From Mogibacterium sp. (GTDB lineage: Bacteria > Bacillota > Clostridia > Peptostreptococcales > Anaerovoracaceae), in contig JAFRKO010000042.1 of assembly GCA_017431685.1 (NCBI GenBank), positions 1-64,000 of the forward strand: a DNA stretch of 64,000 nucleotides. Direction: 5' to 3'. The position numbers and the translations under genes are program-made. This document shows, one piece after another, positions 34,074 through 43,776 of the stretch. The notes below the pieces were generated by a model. The model did not search any database, was not told where the DNA came from, and saw only the letters and a list, made by a program, of their open reading frames with translations. Numbering within the stretch: the first letter of the stretch is position 1; every line of letters starts with the position of its first letter.

Positions 34074-36053
34074 ATGAATAGATGTATCAAAAATAAACTG
34101 TTTATCATAATAGTTATAACTATGGCAATATTGCCTCTTCTACTTACTAATATGAAGAAAGGGGCGGTTTCTGCTGTGGACGGAAGAACTCTGACAGAAA
34201 AGCCTCTGATAGTAAATGAGGGTTATCCGACCGGCATGGAAACATACCTAAGAGACCGCCTGGGTATGGCAGATCAAATTAAGGTTGCTTATGCGTCATT
34301 GAATGACGCGCTGGCAGATGAACTTATCAATACAGCATATCAGAATGGCAAAGAAGGATGGACGTTCTTCAAGATCCATAATAATCTGGAATACTCAGAT
34401 TACCATAAGGCATTCGCTGATTATGTGCTCAATATGCAGAAGTACTGCGAGGCCAGGGGAAGCAAGTTTTATTATGTTTTCAATCCTGAGAAGGAGTCTG
34501 TATATCGCAGTTATCTTCCTGCAGGTGTGAATTATGATGACTCATGGGTAGATCATATGCTTGCATATATGCAGCAGATCGGAATCAACTGTATCGACTT
34601 AAGGTCCATATTAGCCGAAAAGAGCAGTGAAGAGGATGTATTCAATAAGAAATATGATGCAGGGCATTGGAACAATACCGGAGCCTTCTATGGTATGAAA
34701 GCTCTTACCGAACACATACATGCAGATAATCCTTCAGTCAAAGTGCTTGACAAAGAAGAATATTATATCACGACAACTATAGCTGAAAAGATGTATGGTT
34801 CCAATCAGAAGATCAATGAGGATGTGCCTTCGTATACTCTGAAGTCTGAGTACACAGATGTAACAGGCGTACTTGCTTCTGAAATAAGCATGAGTGAAAC
34901 TTACCCGCATATAGCGATCTACACCAATGATTCAAAAGAGGCATCTGCTGTGTCAAGGATGCTTGTGCTTCATGATGATCTATACGGTCAGTTCTCTCTA
35001 AGTAGGGCAAAGGAAACGGTAGAGATGTCCTGTTTCCAGAATGCATTAAATCTTGACTACTACTATAATATTTTCAGACCTGAAGTTGTAGTGTTTGAGA
35101 CCATGGAATATGTCATTAGCGATGGCTATTTCAGCTCCGATTCGATGGCTTCTAAGACATGGCAACCAGCTGCGATCAAAAACTACCCGTCCTCTTCTTT
35201 TGACACACGCAAGGACGATCTGCTGGCCGGTGTGGAGGAAGCTGACTTTGATGTTGACATAATGTTAGATCCGGGCAAGACCATAGACAGGGTGCATCTT
35301 TCTAAACTGATAGATAGAGGTAAATACTTCTATTTGATCAATGATAGCGGAGTGATAGATTTACAGACCGACAGCAATGGAGTAGCAAGCGCCTCTGTCA
35401 GGCACAATGAGTTCAAGCCCGGAAAAACGGCGACGCTCTATTATGTTGCTAAAAATGGCCAGGAAGCATATATAGAGGCGGACATTGTGTCTTCTAAATA
35501 TGTTGCATCTCATTCAGCCTCGATGTATGAGAATATTCTTTGCTTCTCAGATAGGCCTATGCTGGGAGAATCAGACTATTCTAATGGAATTTGGAGGATT
35601 GCGTCAGGCGGTACAGGGACAAGAGAGATATCTGATGTTAAGGGCTCGGGCTTTAGCAAAGGATTTCACATCACAGGCGAAACATCGATGTCTGGAATGA
35701 TAGAAGTAGCTGTTGATGAAGTCCCTCTAGAATATGGCATGACTTATGTGCTCAGTTGTTATGCTAAAGGCTACGGAAAGCTTCATATTGAAGAAGGCAA
35801 GACTGCATGGGAAGGTGTTTCACATGATGTCACTAATAAATGGAAACAGTACAGTTTGTCATTCACGGTCGGAGAGAAGGATGGAGCCACTGTGGGCGAT
35901 TCGGACGTAAGTGTATACTTTGGTGTCAACGGCGGAGTCGAATCTGATGTGCTGATTTGTGGTATGAAGCTTGAGAGATCAGATACCGGCAAAGCGAGTA
36001 AATGGACAGCCAATCCGGATGATTCTAAACGAGAGAGAAAGCTTCCGTATTAG
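34074..36053 (+). CDS. AlgX/AlgJ-like SGNH-domain exoprotein
   Basis: A 659-residue protein anchored by an N-terminal helix (about 8-25). GREGWLFY-type (here GKEGWTFFKI) and YDAGHWNNTGAF, about residue 202-213, match the AlgX/AlgJ-like SGNH hydrolase fold, where the Asp and His are catalytic. A long C-terminal part (about 380-655) looks like beta-sandwich carbohydrate-binding modules. The following gene encodes an MBOAT protein, the usual partner: MBOAT brings an acyl group across the membrane and the SGNH protein puts it on the polymer. No clear ribosome site precedes this start. Confidence 0.8.
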   Translation: MNRCIKNKLFIIIVITMAILPLLLTNMKKGAVSAVDGRTLTEKPLIVNEGYPTGMETYLRDRLGMADQIKVAYASLNDALADELINTAYQNGKEGWTFFKIHNNLEYSDYHKAFADYVLNMQKYCEARGSKFYYVFNPEKESVYRSYLPAGVNYDDSWVDHMLAYMQQIGINCIDLRSILAEKSSEEDVFNKKYDAGHWNNTGAFYGMKALTEHIHADNPSVKVLDKEEYYITTTIAEKMYGSNQKINEDVPSYTLKSEYTDVTGVLASEISMSETYPHIAIYTNDSKEASAVSRMLVLHDDLYGQFSLSRAKETVEMSCFQNALNLDYYYNIFRPEVVVFETMEYVISDGYFSSDSMASKTWQPAAIKNYPSSSFDTRKDDLLAGVEEADFDVDIMLDPGKTIDRVHLSKLIDRGKYFYLINDSGVIDLQTDSNGVASASVRHNEFKPGKTATLYYVAKNGQEAYIEADIVSSKYVASHSASMYENILCFSDRPMLGESDYSNGIWRIASGGTGTREISDVKGSGFSKGFHITGETSMSGMIEVAVDEVPLEYGMTYVLSCYAKGYGKLHIEEGKTAWEGVSHDVTNKWKQYSLSFTVGEKDGATVGDSDVSVYFGVNGGVESDVLICGMKLERSDTGKASKWTANPDDSKRERKLPY

Positions 36054-36098
36054 CGCTTATGGAAAGCGAATATCGTTGAAATATAGAAAGGAGCTTAT

Positions 36099-37529
36099 TT
36101 GGGTTTCACACAGGTAACTTTTCTATTCTTATTTATGCCGTTGAGCATATTAGTATATTTTGCAGCATACTGTTATTTTGGCAGAGACATAAGGGTATGC
36201 AATGCAGTCCTTATATGCGAAGCGCTAGTGTTTTATTGGTGGGCAGAGCCAAAGCTGCTTCTGTTTTTTATTTCGCTTACACTGTTCATGTATATCATGG
36301 GTAAACTTATATACAGGTCGCGAAATGCTAATGAAAAGCAGTCGTTGATGATTTTTACTATCATCTTATTTATTGTTTTATCGGTAATATACAAGTATCT
36401 GCCTGCAATGAAGATCATTGCTAAGGATGAGCAGCCTGTTACTGTGCCGCTTTTCACAGCTATGCTTGTGCCTATGGGTATCGCATTTTTCGTTCTGAGT
36501 GCCATCTCCTATATTCTGGATATATATACTGACAAGGCAGAGCCTGGCAGTGTGACCGATGTTTTCTTTTATTCGATGATGTTTCCGAAGGCTGCATGCG
36601 GACCTGTAGCTCTGTGGAGGGATTTCAAACCTCAGATAAGGGAGCGCAAAACTGATCTCAAAAGGGTCAGTGATGGCCTCAGCAGGATAATTATTGGTTA
36701 TTCCAAAAAGGCTATAATAGCAGATACCTTTGCCTCGCAGATAGCGCTGATTGATGCAAAGGTGGGTGCAAACACTACTGATTCTCTGACTATATGGCTG
36801 CTTGGTCTTTTATACTTCTTCAGGATCTATTATGATTTTTCAGGCTATTCGGATATAGCCATTGGCCTGTGTAGCGTTTTTGGCTTTGATATCGGAGAGA
36901 ACTTCAATACACCATATCTTTCGACATCATTAACGGACTTCTGGCGCGGATGGCATATCTCTCTAGGCAGGTGGTTCAGGGAATACATTTACATACCTCT
37001 TGGCGGTAACCGCTCGGGAAATCTGTATTTCAATATCTTTATTACTTTCATGATTGCGTCTGCATGGCACGGATGGAAGCTGAATCTGCTTTTATGGGGA
37101 GCGCTTAATGCCCTTGTTGTCATTGCAGAGAAGGCTATGAGCAGAAAAGACCGGGAGACCAGGATGCCTGTCTGGCTGAGGACGGCACTTACGATGCTGC
37201 TGGTATACTTTGGATGGATGCTGTTCAGGGCAGCAGATATGACTTCAGCTGCAGCGATATTCAAGGCATTGTTCGTACCGGTGGGTGATGCAACGCCCAA
37301 TTTCACATGGCAGTTCTTCCTGACGAAACGGATAGCAGTATTTCTTATCATAGCCGCAGCAGGATCATTTGGTTTGTTGAGACAGCTCGGAAAAAAGTTA
37401 ATGGATAGAATGGGATCTTCGAAATATGATATAGCGGAAAAGACATTATTACTGTTTCTGTTTGCTGTAAGCATTATGTTTGTGCTTAGTAATTCATACA
37501 CTCCGTTTATTTATTCACTGATACCATAA
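36099..37529 (+). CDS. MBOAT-family O-acyltransferase (AlgI-like)
   Basis: A 476-residue membrane protein with about 11-12 helices. FWRGWHISLGRWFREYIYIPLGGNR-type block (TDFWRGWHISLGRWFREY) and the catalytic His in SAWHGWKLN are the AlgI/DltB/PatA signatures. It would take acetyl or aminoacyl groups from a cytoplasmic donor to the outside. The start is TTG at 36099 with AAAGGAG 6 bases upstream. It pairs with the AlgX-like gene before it. DltB-like use with the DltA/DltC-like pair at 11.4-13.2 kb is possible but less likely, given the AlgX-type partner. Confidence 0.9.
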   Translation: MGFTQVTFLFLFMPLSILVYFAAYCYFGRDIRVCNAVLICEALVFYWWAEPKLLLFFISLTLFMYIMGKLIYRSRNANEKQSLMIFTIILFIVLSVIYKYLPAMKIIAKDEQPVTVPLFTAMLVPMGIAFFVLSAISYILDIYTDKAEPGSVTDVFFYSMMFPKAACGPVALWRDFKPQIRERKTDLKRVSDGLSRIIIGYSKKAIIADTFASQIALIDAKVGANTTDSLTIWLLGLLYFFRIYYDFSGYSDIAIGLCSVFGFDIGENFNTPYLSTSLTDFWRGWHISLGRWFREYIYIPLGGNRSGNLYFNIFITFMIASAWHGWKLNLLLWGALNALVVIAEKAMSRKDRETRMPVWLRTALTMLLVYFGWMLFRAADMTSAAAIFKALFVPVGDATPNFTWQFFLTKRIAVFLIIAAAGSFGLLRQLGKKLMDRMGSSKYDIAEKTLLLFLFAVSIMFVLSNSYTPFIYSLIP

Positions 37530-37548
37530 AATTCATGAGGAGCGTTTC

Positions 37549-40332
37549 TTGAAGACAAGAATTACGAAACATAAAATGACAAAAGAAGAAAAGCTGGCAG
37601 GACTTCTCATCTGTCTTGCCGGCTTTTCTGTGGTGATTGCAAATATATCGAATGGGTATGATAAGCTGTCTTTGGAAAGACTAGGTATATGGTATGTGGC
37701 TATCCTGATAAGCGCAACTGTTATTAGTGCCGTTTGCTATGTAAAAGAAAAGAAACAAAGTTTAGCCACGTGGGCAGCAGAAAACTGGTTTATTGTTATT
37801 TACATTTTGTTGCGCATTGTTTCAGGTATAGTCAATGGTTCTATTGCAAATACATCATTCCTGTTGACGGTTTCCAGTGAAGCATATTTATTATATGGCA
37901 TTAATTCTACCGCAGTAAAAGAGATTAGCGTAAGGTTCATACTGTGTATGATAACTGCGTTCGATCTTATAGCGGTAAGTCTATGCCTTTATCACTATAT
38001 GTTTCTAAACGCACAAACTCAGGATGCATTGAACGCATATGCTCAAGGTACAGTCGCAATGCCGTTTTCTCTGGTGTTTCATAATCCTAACTCGGCAGGT
38101 CTTCTTGCAGGTCTTGCTGTAGTAATATTAAGTACGGTACTGCTCAAAGGCTATCAGAACAGTGCAAAAACTTTGCTGATTCCTCTGATTGTTATTAATA
38201 TCATCTTTGTTTTGTGGACAGGGTGCAGAAGCGCTATAGCCGGCGTTTTAGTATTCTGTGCAGTGTTGATTCTGAACGGATATACTTGCCTGAAAGGATA
38301 CAAAAGGTGGCTGAGTATAGTTGTTGTATGCTGCATTGCAATGCTGATTCCAGTATATGTCGTGGCCTTTGTTTCTGACTCTCAGAATGGACTGGCAAAT
38401 ACCGATCAGGAACTTCAGATAGATACGGTTTCATCCGGAAGATACAATATATGGAAACAGCATATAATAAGCCAGAAAGGACACTATATACTTGGATTCA
38501 GTACGATCAAAGACGCTATCAACGCACGTGCTGAAAACTTTTGCAAACTAATGGAAGATGGAGTATCGGCTGAGTCTGAGCAGCTTAGTGCAGCAGCAGA
38601 TACGTCACTTGGTCCGCATAATGGATATCTTGAACTTATGCTGGTATCGGGTTTGCCGGGCTTTTTGCTTATACTTCTATTCCTGTATAAACGCATTGGA
38701 GACATGGATAACAACTTTATCAAGTCTCATCCCGAGATACTCTGTTTGATTTATCTCTTCGTTATATGCACTCAGGAATCGCGGTTCATTACATCTGGTC
38801 TTAACTGCATTACATTAACTATGATGTTACTACTGAACTTCAGACCTGATGATAATTGCTGCCCTGCAGAGACATCGCGGGAGGATCATCCTTTGTGCCG
38901 TGGTGTGACAGAGTCAGATGTATATGTGACCAATGACGATGGAAAAAATGTAAGGACACATATTCTGAGGATCAGTAAAAGTGCCGAGGTGAATATAAAA
39001 GCAGTATGCGGAGTGCCTGACAGCCAGAACAGAGGTCATCTGGGCTTTAGTAAACTCAGTCAGTTGGTAAGCATGCACGATGACGAAAGAAACATCATTG
39101 CAGCATCTAACGGAGATTTTTTTGATATAAATGGAGAGCCTTCTGGCATTATGGTGTCGGAAGGACAGATCATTAAGGATTCAGGCAATGAGCCTTTTTT
39201 TGCAGTCCTTGATACTGGTCGCTGTGTGATCAGAAAAGCAGGTGGTAAAACCAAAGATATAAAAGAGGCCATTGGTGGAGATCGGATTCTTGTAAAAAAA
39301 GGGGAGATCATTGCAAATGACATTACTGCCAGTCATCCAAGGCAGGCTGTAGGCGTATGCAGTGATGGTACTGTAGTGATTGTAAATGCAGAAGGCCGTC
39401 AGCCTGATTCAAGTGGACTCAGCATATATGAGCTTGCTGAACTCATGAAAGCTCAAGGCTGTGTAAGTGCACTAAATCTTGACGGAGGAGGGAGTGCCGG
39501 GTTCATGACAAAGAGATCTGGTGATGAAGCGCCTGTATTCCGCAACACACCTGCAGATGGTTTTGAAAGAAACGTTTCATCGGCACTTCTAATAGTAAAT
39601 ACAAATGGCGAAAAGCATTCGGGCAGACAGACTTCAGCAAATAAGGCTGCTAACATGCTTAACAACAGCACTAGGCTTGAGAGGACCTTGTTTGGAAAAT
39701 ACAAATATTGCATAAATGGAGAATCTGCTTCGGGAATTTTTACTATAAATGGCAAATCGTTCCTTTTCGACAAGGGCAACGGTGTAAGCAGAAGCATCAA
39801 TATAGGAGAAACTTCTTATACTTTTAAGAATGGAATATATTCCGGGTCATCTGACCCGGAAGCGGGAGATGTTTTGATGGGATACTGCGGATCCAAGGCT
39901 TTTGGAGGCAAAAACCTTATATATGCTCTCCAGAAGGGGAATTTCACCCTGAAAATCGGACTTGCCAGTATGGCCGTCAAAAATAAAGATACCGGGGCTG
40001 ACATCGGAGAGATGGATAACTGGATGAAAACACAGGAAGAATGTCTTCCGTGGTATGCTTTCAGACATTGCATTAAAAAGGTATACATTGCTGATGGGGT
40101 CACAACAGTCGGAAGCAGGTTCCTTTCCATGCCTAAGGGAGTTGTAAAAGGGGGAACAAAGACACCTGTAAATGAGCTGCAGGAAATAAGGCTGCCTAAT
40201 TCCCTTAAAGAGATAGGGGCATACGCATTTTATAATAAACCGTTGCTGAAAAGTGTTATGCTGCCATCTGCAGATATTGTAATTGGTAAAAGAGCTTTTG
40301 ACGATGACGTAGGTATATCGGTAAAGGATTAG
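37549..40332 (+). CDS. Wzy-like polymerase fused to phosphodiester glycosidase and leucine-rich repeats
   Basis: A 927-residue, three-part protein. Residues 1-435 hold about 11 helices and the O-antigen polymerase/ligase region (SSGRYNIWKQ, LGPHNGYLELMLVSG). Residues about 455-690 form a phosphodiester glycosidase (NAGPA/DUF2233) domain with SNGDFFDINGEPSG, PRQAVGVCSDGTVVIVNAEG and LNLDGGGSAGFMTKRSGD. Residues about 700-927 hold short wall-binding-like repeats and a BspA-type leucine-rich end (LPNSLKEIGAYAFYNKP). The reading frame is continuous, with no sign of an assembly join. The last helix should place the enzyme domain outside. The start is TTG after GAGGAG. The last two parts are paralogous to the protein encoded at 41965. 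Confidence 0.88.
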   Translation: MKTRITKHKMTKEEKLAGLLICLAGFSVVIANISNGYDKLSLERLGIWYVAILISATVISAVCYVKEKKQSLATWAAENWFIVIYILLRIVSGIVNGSIANTSFLLTVSSEAYLLYGINSTAVKEISVRFILCMITAFDLIAVSLCLYHYMFLNAQTQDALNAYAQGTVAMPFSLVFHNPNSAGLLAGLAVVILSTVLLKGYQNSAKTLLIPLIVINIIFVLWTGCRSAIAGVLVFCAVLILNGYTCLKGYKRWLSIVVVCCIAMLIPVYVVAFVSDSQNGLANTDQELQIDTVSSGRYNIWKQHIISQKGHYILGFSTIKDAINARAENFCKLMEDGVSAESEQLSAAADTSLGPHNGYLELMLVSGLPGFLLILLFLYKRIGDMDNNFIKSHPEILCLIYLFVICTQESRFITSGLNCITLTMMLLLNFRPDDNCCPAETSREDHPLCRGVTESDVYVTNDDGKNVRTHILRISKSAEVNIKAVCGVPDSQNRGHLGFSKLSQLVSMHDDERNIIAASNGDFFDINGEPSGIMVSEGQIIKDSGNEPFFAVLDTGRCVIRKAGGKTKDIKEAIGGDRILVKKGEIIANDITASHPRQAVGVCSDGTVVIVNAEGRQPDSSGLSIYELAELMKAQGCVSALNLDGGGSAGFMTKRSGDEAPVFRNTPADGFERNVSSALLIVNTNGEKHSGRQTSANKAANMLNNSTRLERTLFGKYKYCINGESASGIFTINGKSFLFDKGNGVSRSINIGETSYTFKNGIYSGSSDPEAGDVLMGYCGSKAFGGKNLIYALQKGNFTLKIGLASMAVKNKDTGADIGEMDNWMKTQEECLPWYAFRHCIKKVYIADGVTTVGSRFLSMPKGVVKGGTKTPVNELQEIRLPNSLKEIGAYAFYNKPLLKSVMLPSADIVIGKRAFDDDVGISVKD

Positions 40333-40336
40333 TACG

Positions 40337-41965
40337 ATGGTAAAGATCAAAGTCATGACCGTAAATGGTGATACTATGGAGCTTGCCGGTGTATGTCCCG
40401 GGCAGAAGCCGGACAGAAAACCGAACATGCACATACGCAGCGAAAAGGGTGAAGATGTTGCTGTTCGCTTTTTTCCTATGCCTTTCAACGACAAGACCGA
40501 TAGTGAAGGCAATTTAATCAGAATATTCAGGGGGTTCAGAGCAAAATTGCCTTTGTATGATGGTGCAGTCTATAGCTTTTATACAGAGGGCAAGTCGAAA
40601 GACGACCCGTCACAGATCAAAAGAAAAGCTCAGGAGATCAGCTTCGGAAGGCGCTCGAGACTGCAGGATGTCGATGGTGCGTATGTCGATTCCGGAGCCT
40701 TTATTATCAGAAGAGAAAACGATTCAATAAGGGTAAACAAAGCATCATGGATGCTCAGAAAGCAATGTGCTTATAGATATAGCAAGACGTTAAAGGCGCA
40801 GAACAAAGAATATCTCATGCAATTTCGCAAAGATGCAGAGATATTGAGGAAAAACTCCAGGCCTATAGTTCTGATTGCTGACCGCGTCAATATGGCCAGA
40901 GACAATGGGGAAGCGCTGTTCAACTATTTGATGGCGAATGGTTATGACAAAAAGTACGATGTATTCTTCTGTGTTCGTAAAGATACTACTGATTACGAAA
41001 GGGTAAGCAGAGTCGGCAAAGTGCTTGACTTCGGCTCTGATGAATACAAAGTTCATTTCCTGGCAGCTCAGAAGATAATCACATCGGGATTTGACAGATG
41101 GTTTACCAATGCATTCGGAGACGACTTTGAATATATGGCGGATATGTACACCTTTGATCACTACTTCCTTCAGCACGGAGTGATAATGAATGACTGGTCG
41201 CGCGAGCTAAATTACACAAACCGGGGCTTCAAACTTTTCTGCACCACCACAGAAAGTGAAAGAGACTCTATACTCGCAGATGAGTACGGGTATACGGAAG
41301 ATGAGGTGCAGCTCACAGGGCTTCCGAGATTCGATCTCCTCGAAGACAGGGCAAAAAAGCTGATCGTGTTTGCCCCGACCTGGAGGGTAGATTTAGCAGG
41401 GGAGATAGACAGTGAAAGAGGCTCGCGGCTTTACTCTGAGACTTTAAGAAATAGTGAATACAGAAGTTTTTACAATTCGCTTATAAATGATAGAAGGCTG
41501 CTTGATGCCATGCGTAAAAACGGATATAGGGGGGAATTCTATCTTCATCCGTCTTTTATCGCGAATTACACAGATTTTGAGGGAAACGATGTGATCGGTG
41601 TATACCGGGATGCCGAGTATAACAGGATATTCTGCGAGGCATCCATACTTGTGACAGACTATTCAAGTGTAAACATTGATTTTGCCTATCTCGGCAAACC
41701 AGTCGTATATTCTCAGTTTGACAAGGATACTTTTTTCAATTACCATGGGTGTGGTAAAGGCTACTTCGATTATCAGGAGGACGGTTTTGGTCCTGTCTGT
41801 ACAAGCATAGAAGCGGTAACGGACACTATAATCAAGCTGATAGATAATGAGTGTATAGCTCCAAAGGAGTACATCAACCGCGCAGAAAGATTTTTTAAGT
41901 ACAGAGATAATAATAATTGCAAAAGAGTAGCCGAAGCAATTTTTGGAAAGGAACAGGAAGGTTAA
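40337..41965 (+). CDS. CDP-glycerol glycerophosphotransferase family protein (TagB/TagF-like)
   Basis: A 542-residue protein. The N-terminal 150 residues form a beta-rich domain. The catalytic part has QHGVIMNDWSR, TGLPRFDLLE, VFAPTWR, LHPSF and VTDYSSVNIDFAYLGKP, the typical series of TagB/TagF enzymes, where the His residues and the DYSS segment act on CDP-glycerol. It adds glycerol phosphate (or another polyol phosphate) to the polymer on the cytoplasmic side. It is flanked by the two glycosidase-domain genes; its stop overlaps the next start by one base (TAATG), so the two are coupled. Confidence 0.9.
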   Translation: MVKIKVMTVNGDTMELAGVCPGQKPDRKPNMHIRSEKGEDVAVRFFPMPFNDKTDSEGNLIRIFRGFRAKLPLYDGAVYSFYTEGKSKDDPSQIKRKAQEISFGRRSRLQDVDGAYVDSGAFIIRRENDSIRVNKASWMLRKQCAYRYSKTLKAQNKEYLMQFRKDAEILRKNSRPIVLIADRVNMARDNGEALFNYLMANGYDKKYDVFFCVRKDTTDYERVSRVGKVLDFGSDEYKVHFLAAQKIITSGFDRWFTNAFGDDFEYMADMYTFDHYFLQHGVIMNDWSRELNYTNRGFKLFCTTTESERDSILADEYGYTEDEVQLTGLPRFDLLEDRAKKLIVFAPTWRVDLAGEIDSERGSRLYSETLRNSEYRSFYNSLINDRRLLDAMRKNGYRGEFYLHPSFIANYTDFEGNDVIGVYRDAEYNRIFCEASILVTDYSSVNIDFAYLGKPVVYSQFDKDTFFNYHGCGKGYFDYQEDGFGPVCTSIEAVTDTIIKLIDNECIAPKEYINRAERFFKYRDNNNCKRVAEAIFGKEQEG

Positions 41966-43710
41966 TGGAAAGAATCAGATCAACAAAAAGATGGCTTGCA
42001 CCGGCAGTATTACTGCTGGTTCTTATACTTGCCTTTGCATGCTTTACATTTGATGCTGATGCCGTATCAGAAACAAGCAGCAAAAGCTTTAAGCTTATGG
42101 ATGGTGTTACAGAAACGACAGCTTATGTAACAGATAGTGGCAAAGAAAATATCAGAGTGCATATACTGAGAGTGCAGAATGGGGCTAACGCGTCCATAGT
42201 AAGCACTTATAAGGGCTATTATAAAAAAGGAAGCACAGCTGCTAAGAGAGCAAAAAAAGCTTCGAGTCTGGACTGGGGCTATGAGAATCTTAAGACACAG
42301 GCAGCAGCTTATAACAGCATTGCGGACCCTGCAGGAACAGTAATCGCCGCATCGAATGGTGATTTTTACTCAGGAGAAGGTATTCCTGCGGGCAAATTCG
42401 TTATGGAAGGCAATGTGATCAATGCTTCAAATTCAGAGCCATTCTTTGCTGTTCTTAAAGATGGGAGTGTTACTATAAGGACAGGAAGTGAGTCTATAAG
42501 TGACGTTCAAGAGGCTATTGCTGGCTCTGTAATGCTTGTCGACGGGGGAAAGGTTGCTGTTGAAAAGGATAGTAAAAGAGAACCGAGACAGGGAATCGGC
42601 GTCTGCAGCGATGGAACTGTTGTAATAATAAATGCTGACGGCAGAGAGACATCAACAGCAGGTGCAACTCTGTATGATTTTGCTATGATCTTCAAGCAGC
42701 AGGGATGTGTAAGAGCGATCAACTTTGACGGGGGCGGCAGCGCTACATTCCTTACAAAGAGAAGCGGAGATTCGAAACTCGTATACAGAAATATCCCGGG
42801 CGATGGGTTTGAGAGAAACGTTTCTTCATCACTTCTTGTTGTAAAAAACAAAGCAGCGTCAGATAAGACGATCACAGGTTCATCATATGTCTCGATGAAG
42901 AAGAGCAATACTGTACTGAAAAAGGTGTCAGGAAAGTACACATACAAGATCAACGGTAAAAAGCAGACCGGATTCTTCCGTATAAATGGAAAGTCATATC
43001 TCTTCAATAAAAATGGTAAGGGAATGACAAAGAAAATCAAAATCGGTGATGTGACATATTCATTTAAAAATGGTGAGCTTAAATCCGCATCAGATAAAAA
43101 TGCAGGAACCGTACATATAGGATACTGCGGATCAGCGTCAGGTGGACAGAATCTGTTGTATGCATACCAGAAGGGTAACGATCGTCTGAAAATAGGCCTC
43201 AATCCGCTATACAATAAGAAGAATAGCGGTAAGATGATGAACTGGAATGCTGAGAAAGCCAATACCACCGCTATTCCTTGGTATTCGATGAGAAGCGATA
43301 TCAAGAAAATATATATAGGCGACGGTGTCACCAGTATCGGAGACAGATTCGAGTATGTTGCAACTGACAAGATCTTTGACGGATCTAAGGCGCCGACCAG
43401 CAAGTTGACAACGGTAAGGCTTCCGTCATCTCTCAAGACTATCGGAAAGTACGCTTTCTATAATAAGCCGGCTCTGAAAAACGTAGTGATTCCTGCTAAG
43501 GTGACTTCGGTAGGCTACAAGGCATTTGGTTATGCCGGAAAAGGATACGTACAGTTCAAGGGCAGTAAGCCGCCAAAATTCGGAGGTAAAGTGTTTGATA
43601 AGGCAAAGTTCACTAAGGCATATGTAAAGAACACATCTGCATGGAAAAAAGCCGTAAAAGCAAACAGATTCAAAAAGAACGGTTTCAAAAAGACAGTTTC
43701 GTATAAGTAG
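41965..43710 (+). CDS. Secreted phosphodiester glycosidase with leucine-rich C-terminus
   Basis: A 581-residue exported protein with a signal segment (about 8-32, ending DADA). The NAGPA/DUF2233 domain (about 40-295) has SNGDFYSGEGIPAG, PRQGIGVCSDGTVVIINADG and INFDGGGSATFLTKRSGD. Then come short wall-binding-like repeats (YTYKINGKKQTGFFRINGK) and BspA-type leucine-rich repeats (LPSSLKTIGKYAFYNKP). The whole length matches residues 455-927 of the protein encoded at 37549. The family hydrolyses sugar-phosphodiester links, so it may trim or release polymer with sugar-1-phosphate bonds. ATG 41965 has GGAAGG upstream and an overlapping stop; a longer frame from 41917 is not preferred. A terminator follows. 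Confidence 0.88.
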   Translation: MERIRSTKRWLAPAVLLLVLILAFACFTFDADAVSETSSKSFKLMDGVTETTAYVTDSGKENIRVHILRVQNGANASIVSTYKGYYKKGSTAAKRAKKASSLDWGYENLKTQAAAYNSIADPAGTVIAASNGDFYSGEGIPAGKFVMEGNVINASNSEPFFAVLKDGSVTIRTGSESISDVQEAIAGSVMLVDGGKVAVEKDSKREPRQGIGVCSDGTVVIINADGRETSTAGATLYDFAMIFKQQGCVRAINFDGGGSATFLTKRSGDSKLVYRNIPGDGFERNVSSSLLVVKNKAASDKTITGSSYVSMKKSNTVLKKVSGKYTYKINGKKQTGFFRINGKSYLFNKNGKGMTKKIKIGDVTYSFKNGELKSASDKNAGTVHIGYCGSASGGQNLLYAYQKGNDRLKIGLNPLYNKKNSGKMMNWNAEKANTTAIPWYSMRSDIKKIYIGDGVTSIGDRFEYVATDKIFDGSKAPTSKLTTVRLPSSLKTIGKYAFYNKPALKNVVIPAKVTSVGYKAFGYAGKGYVQFKGSKPPKFGGKVFDKAKFTKAYVKNTSAWKKAVKANRFKKNGFKKTVSYK

Positions 43711-43734
43711 TTAAAACAATAAGTGAACTGAAGG

Positions 43735-43756
43735 GGGCAAACGGTTTGCCCTTTTT
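43735..43756 (+). terminator. Rho-independent terminator
   Basis: GGGCAAA (43735-43741), loop CGG, TTTGCCC (43745-43751), then TTTTT. It ends the unit that closes with the secreted phosphodiester glycosidase. The next gene starts 20 bp later. Confidence 0.88.
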
Positions 43757-43776
43757 CAGTAGAAGGGAATTGCCAA

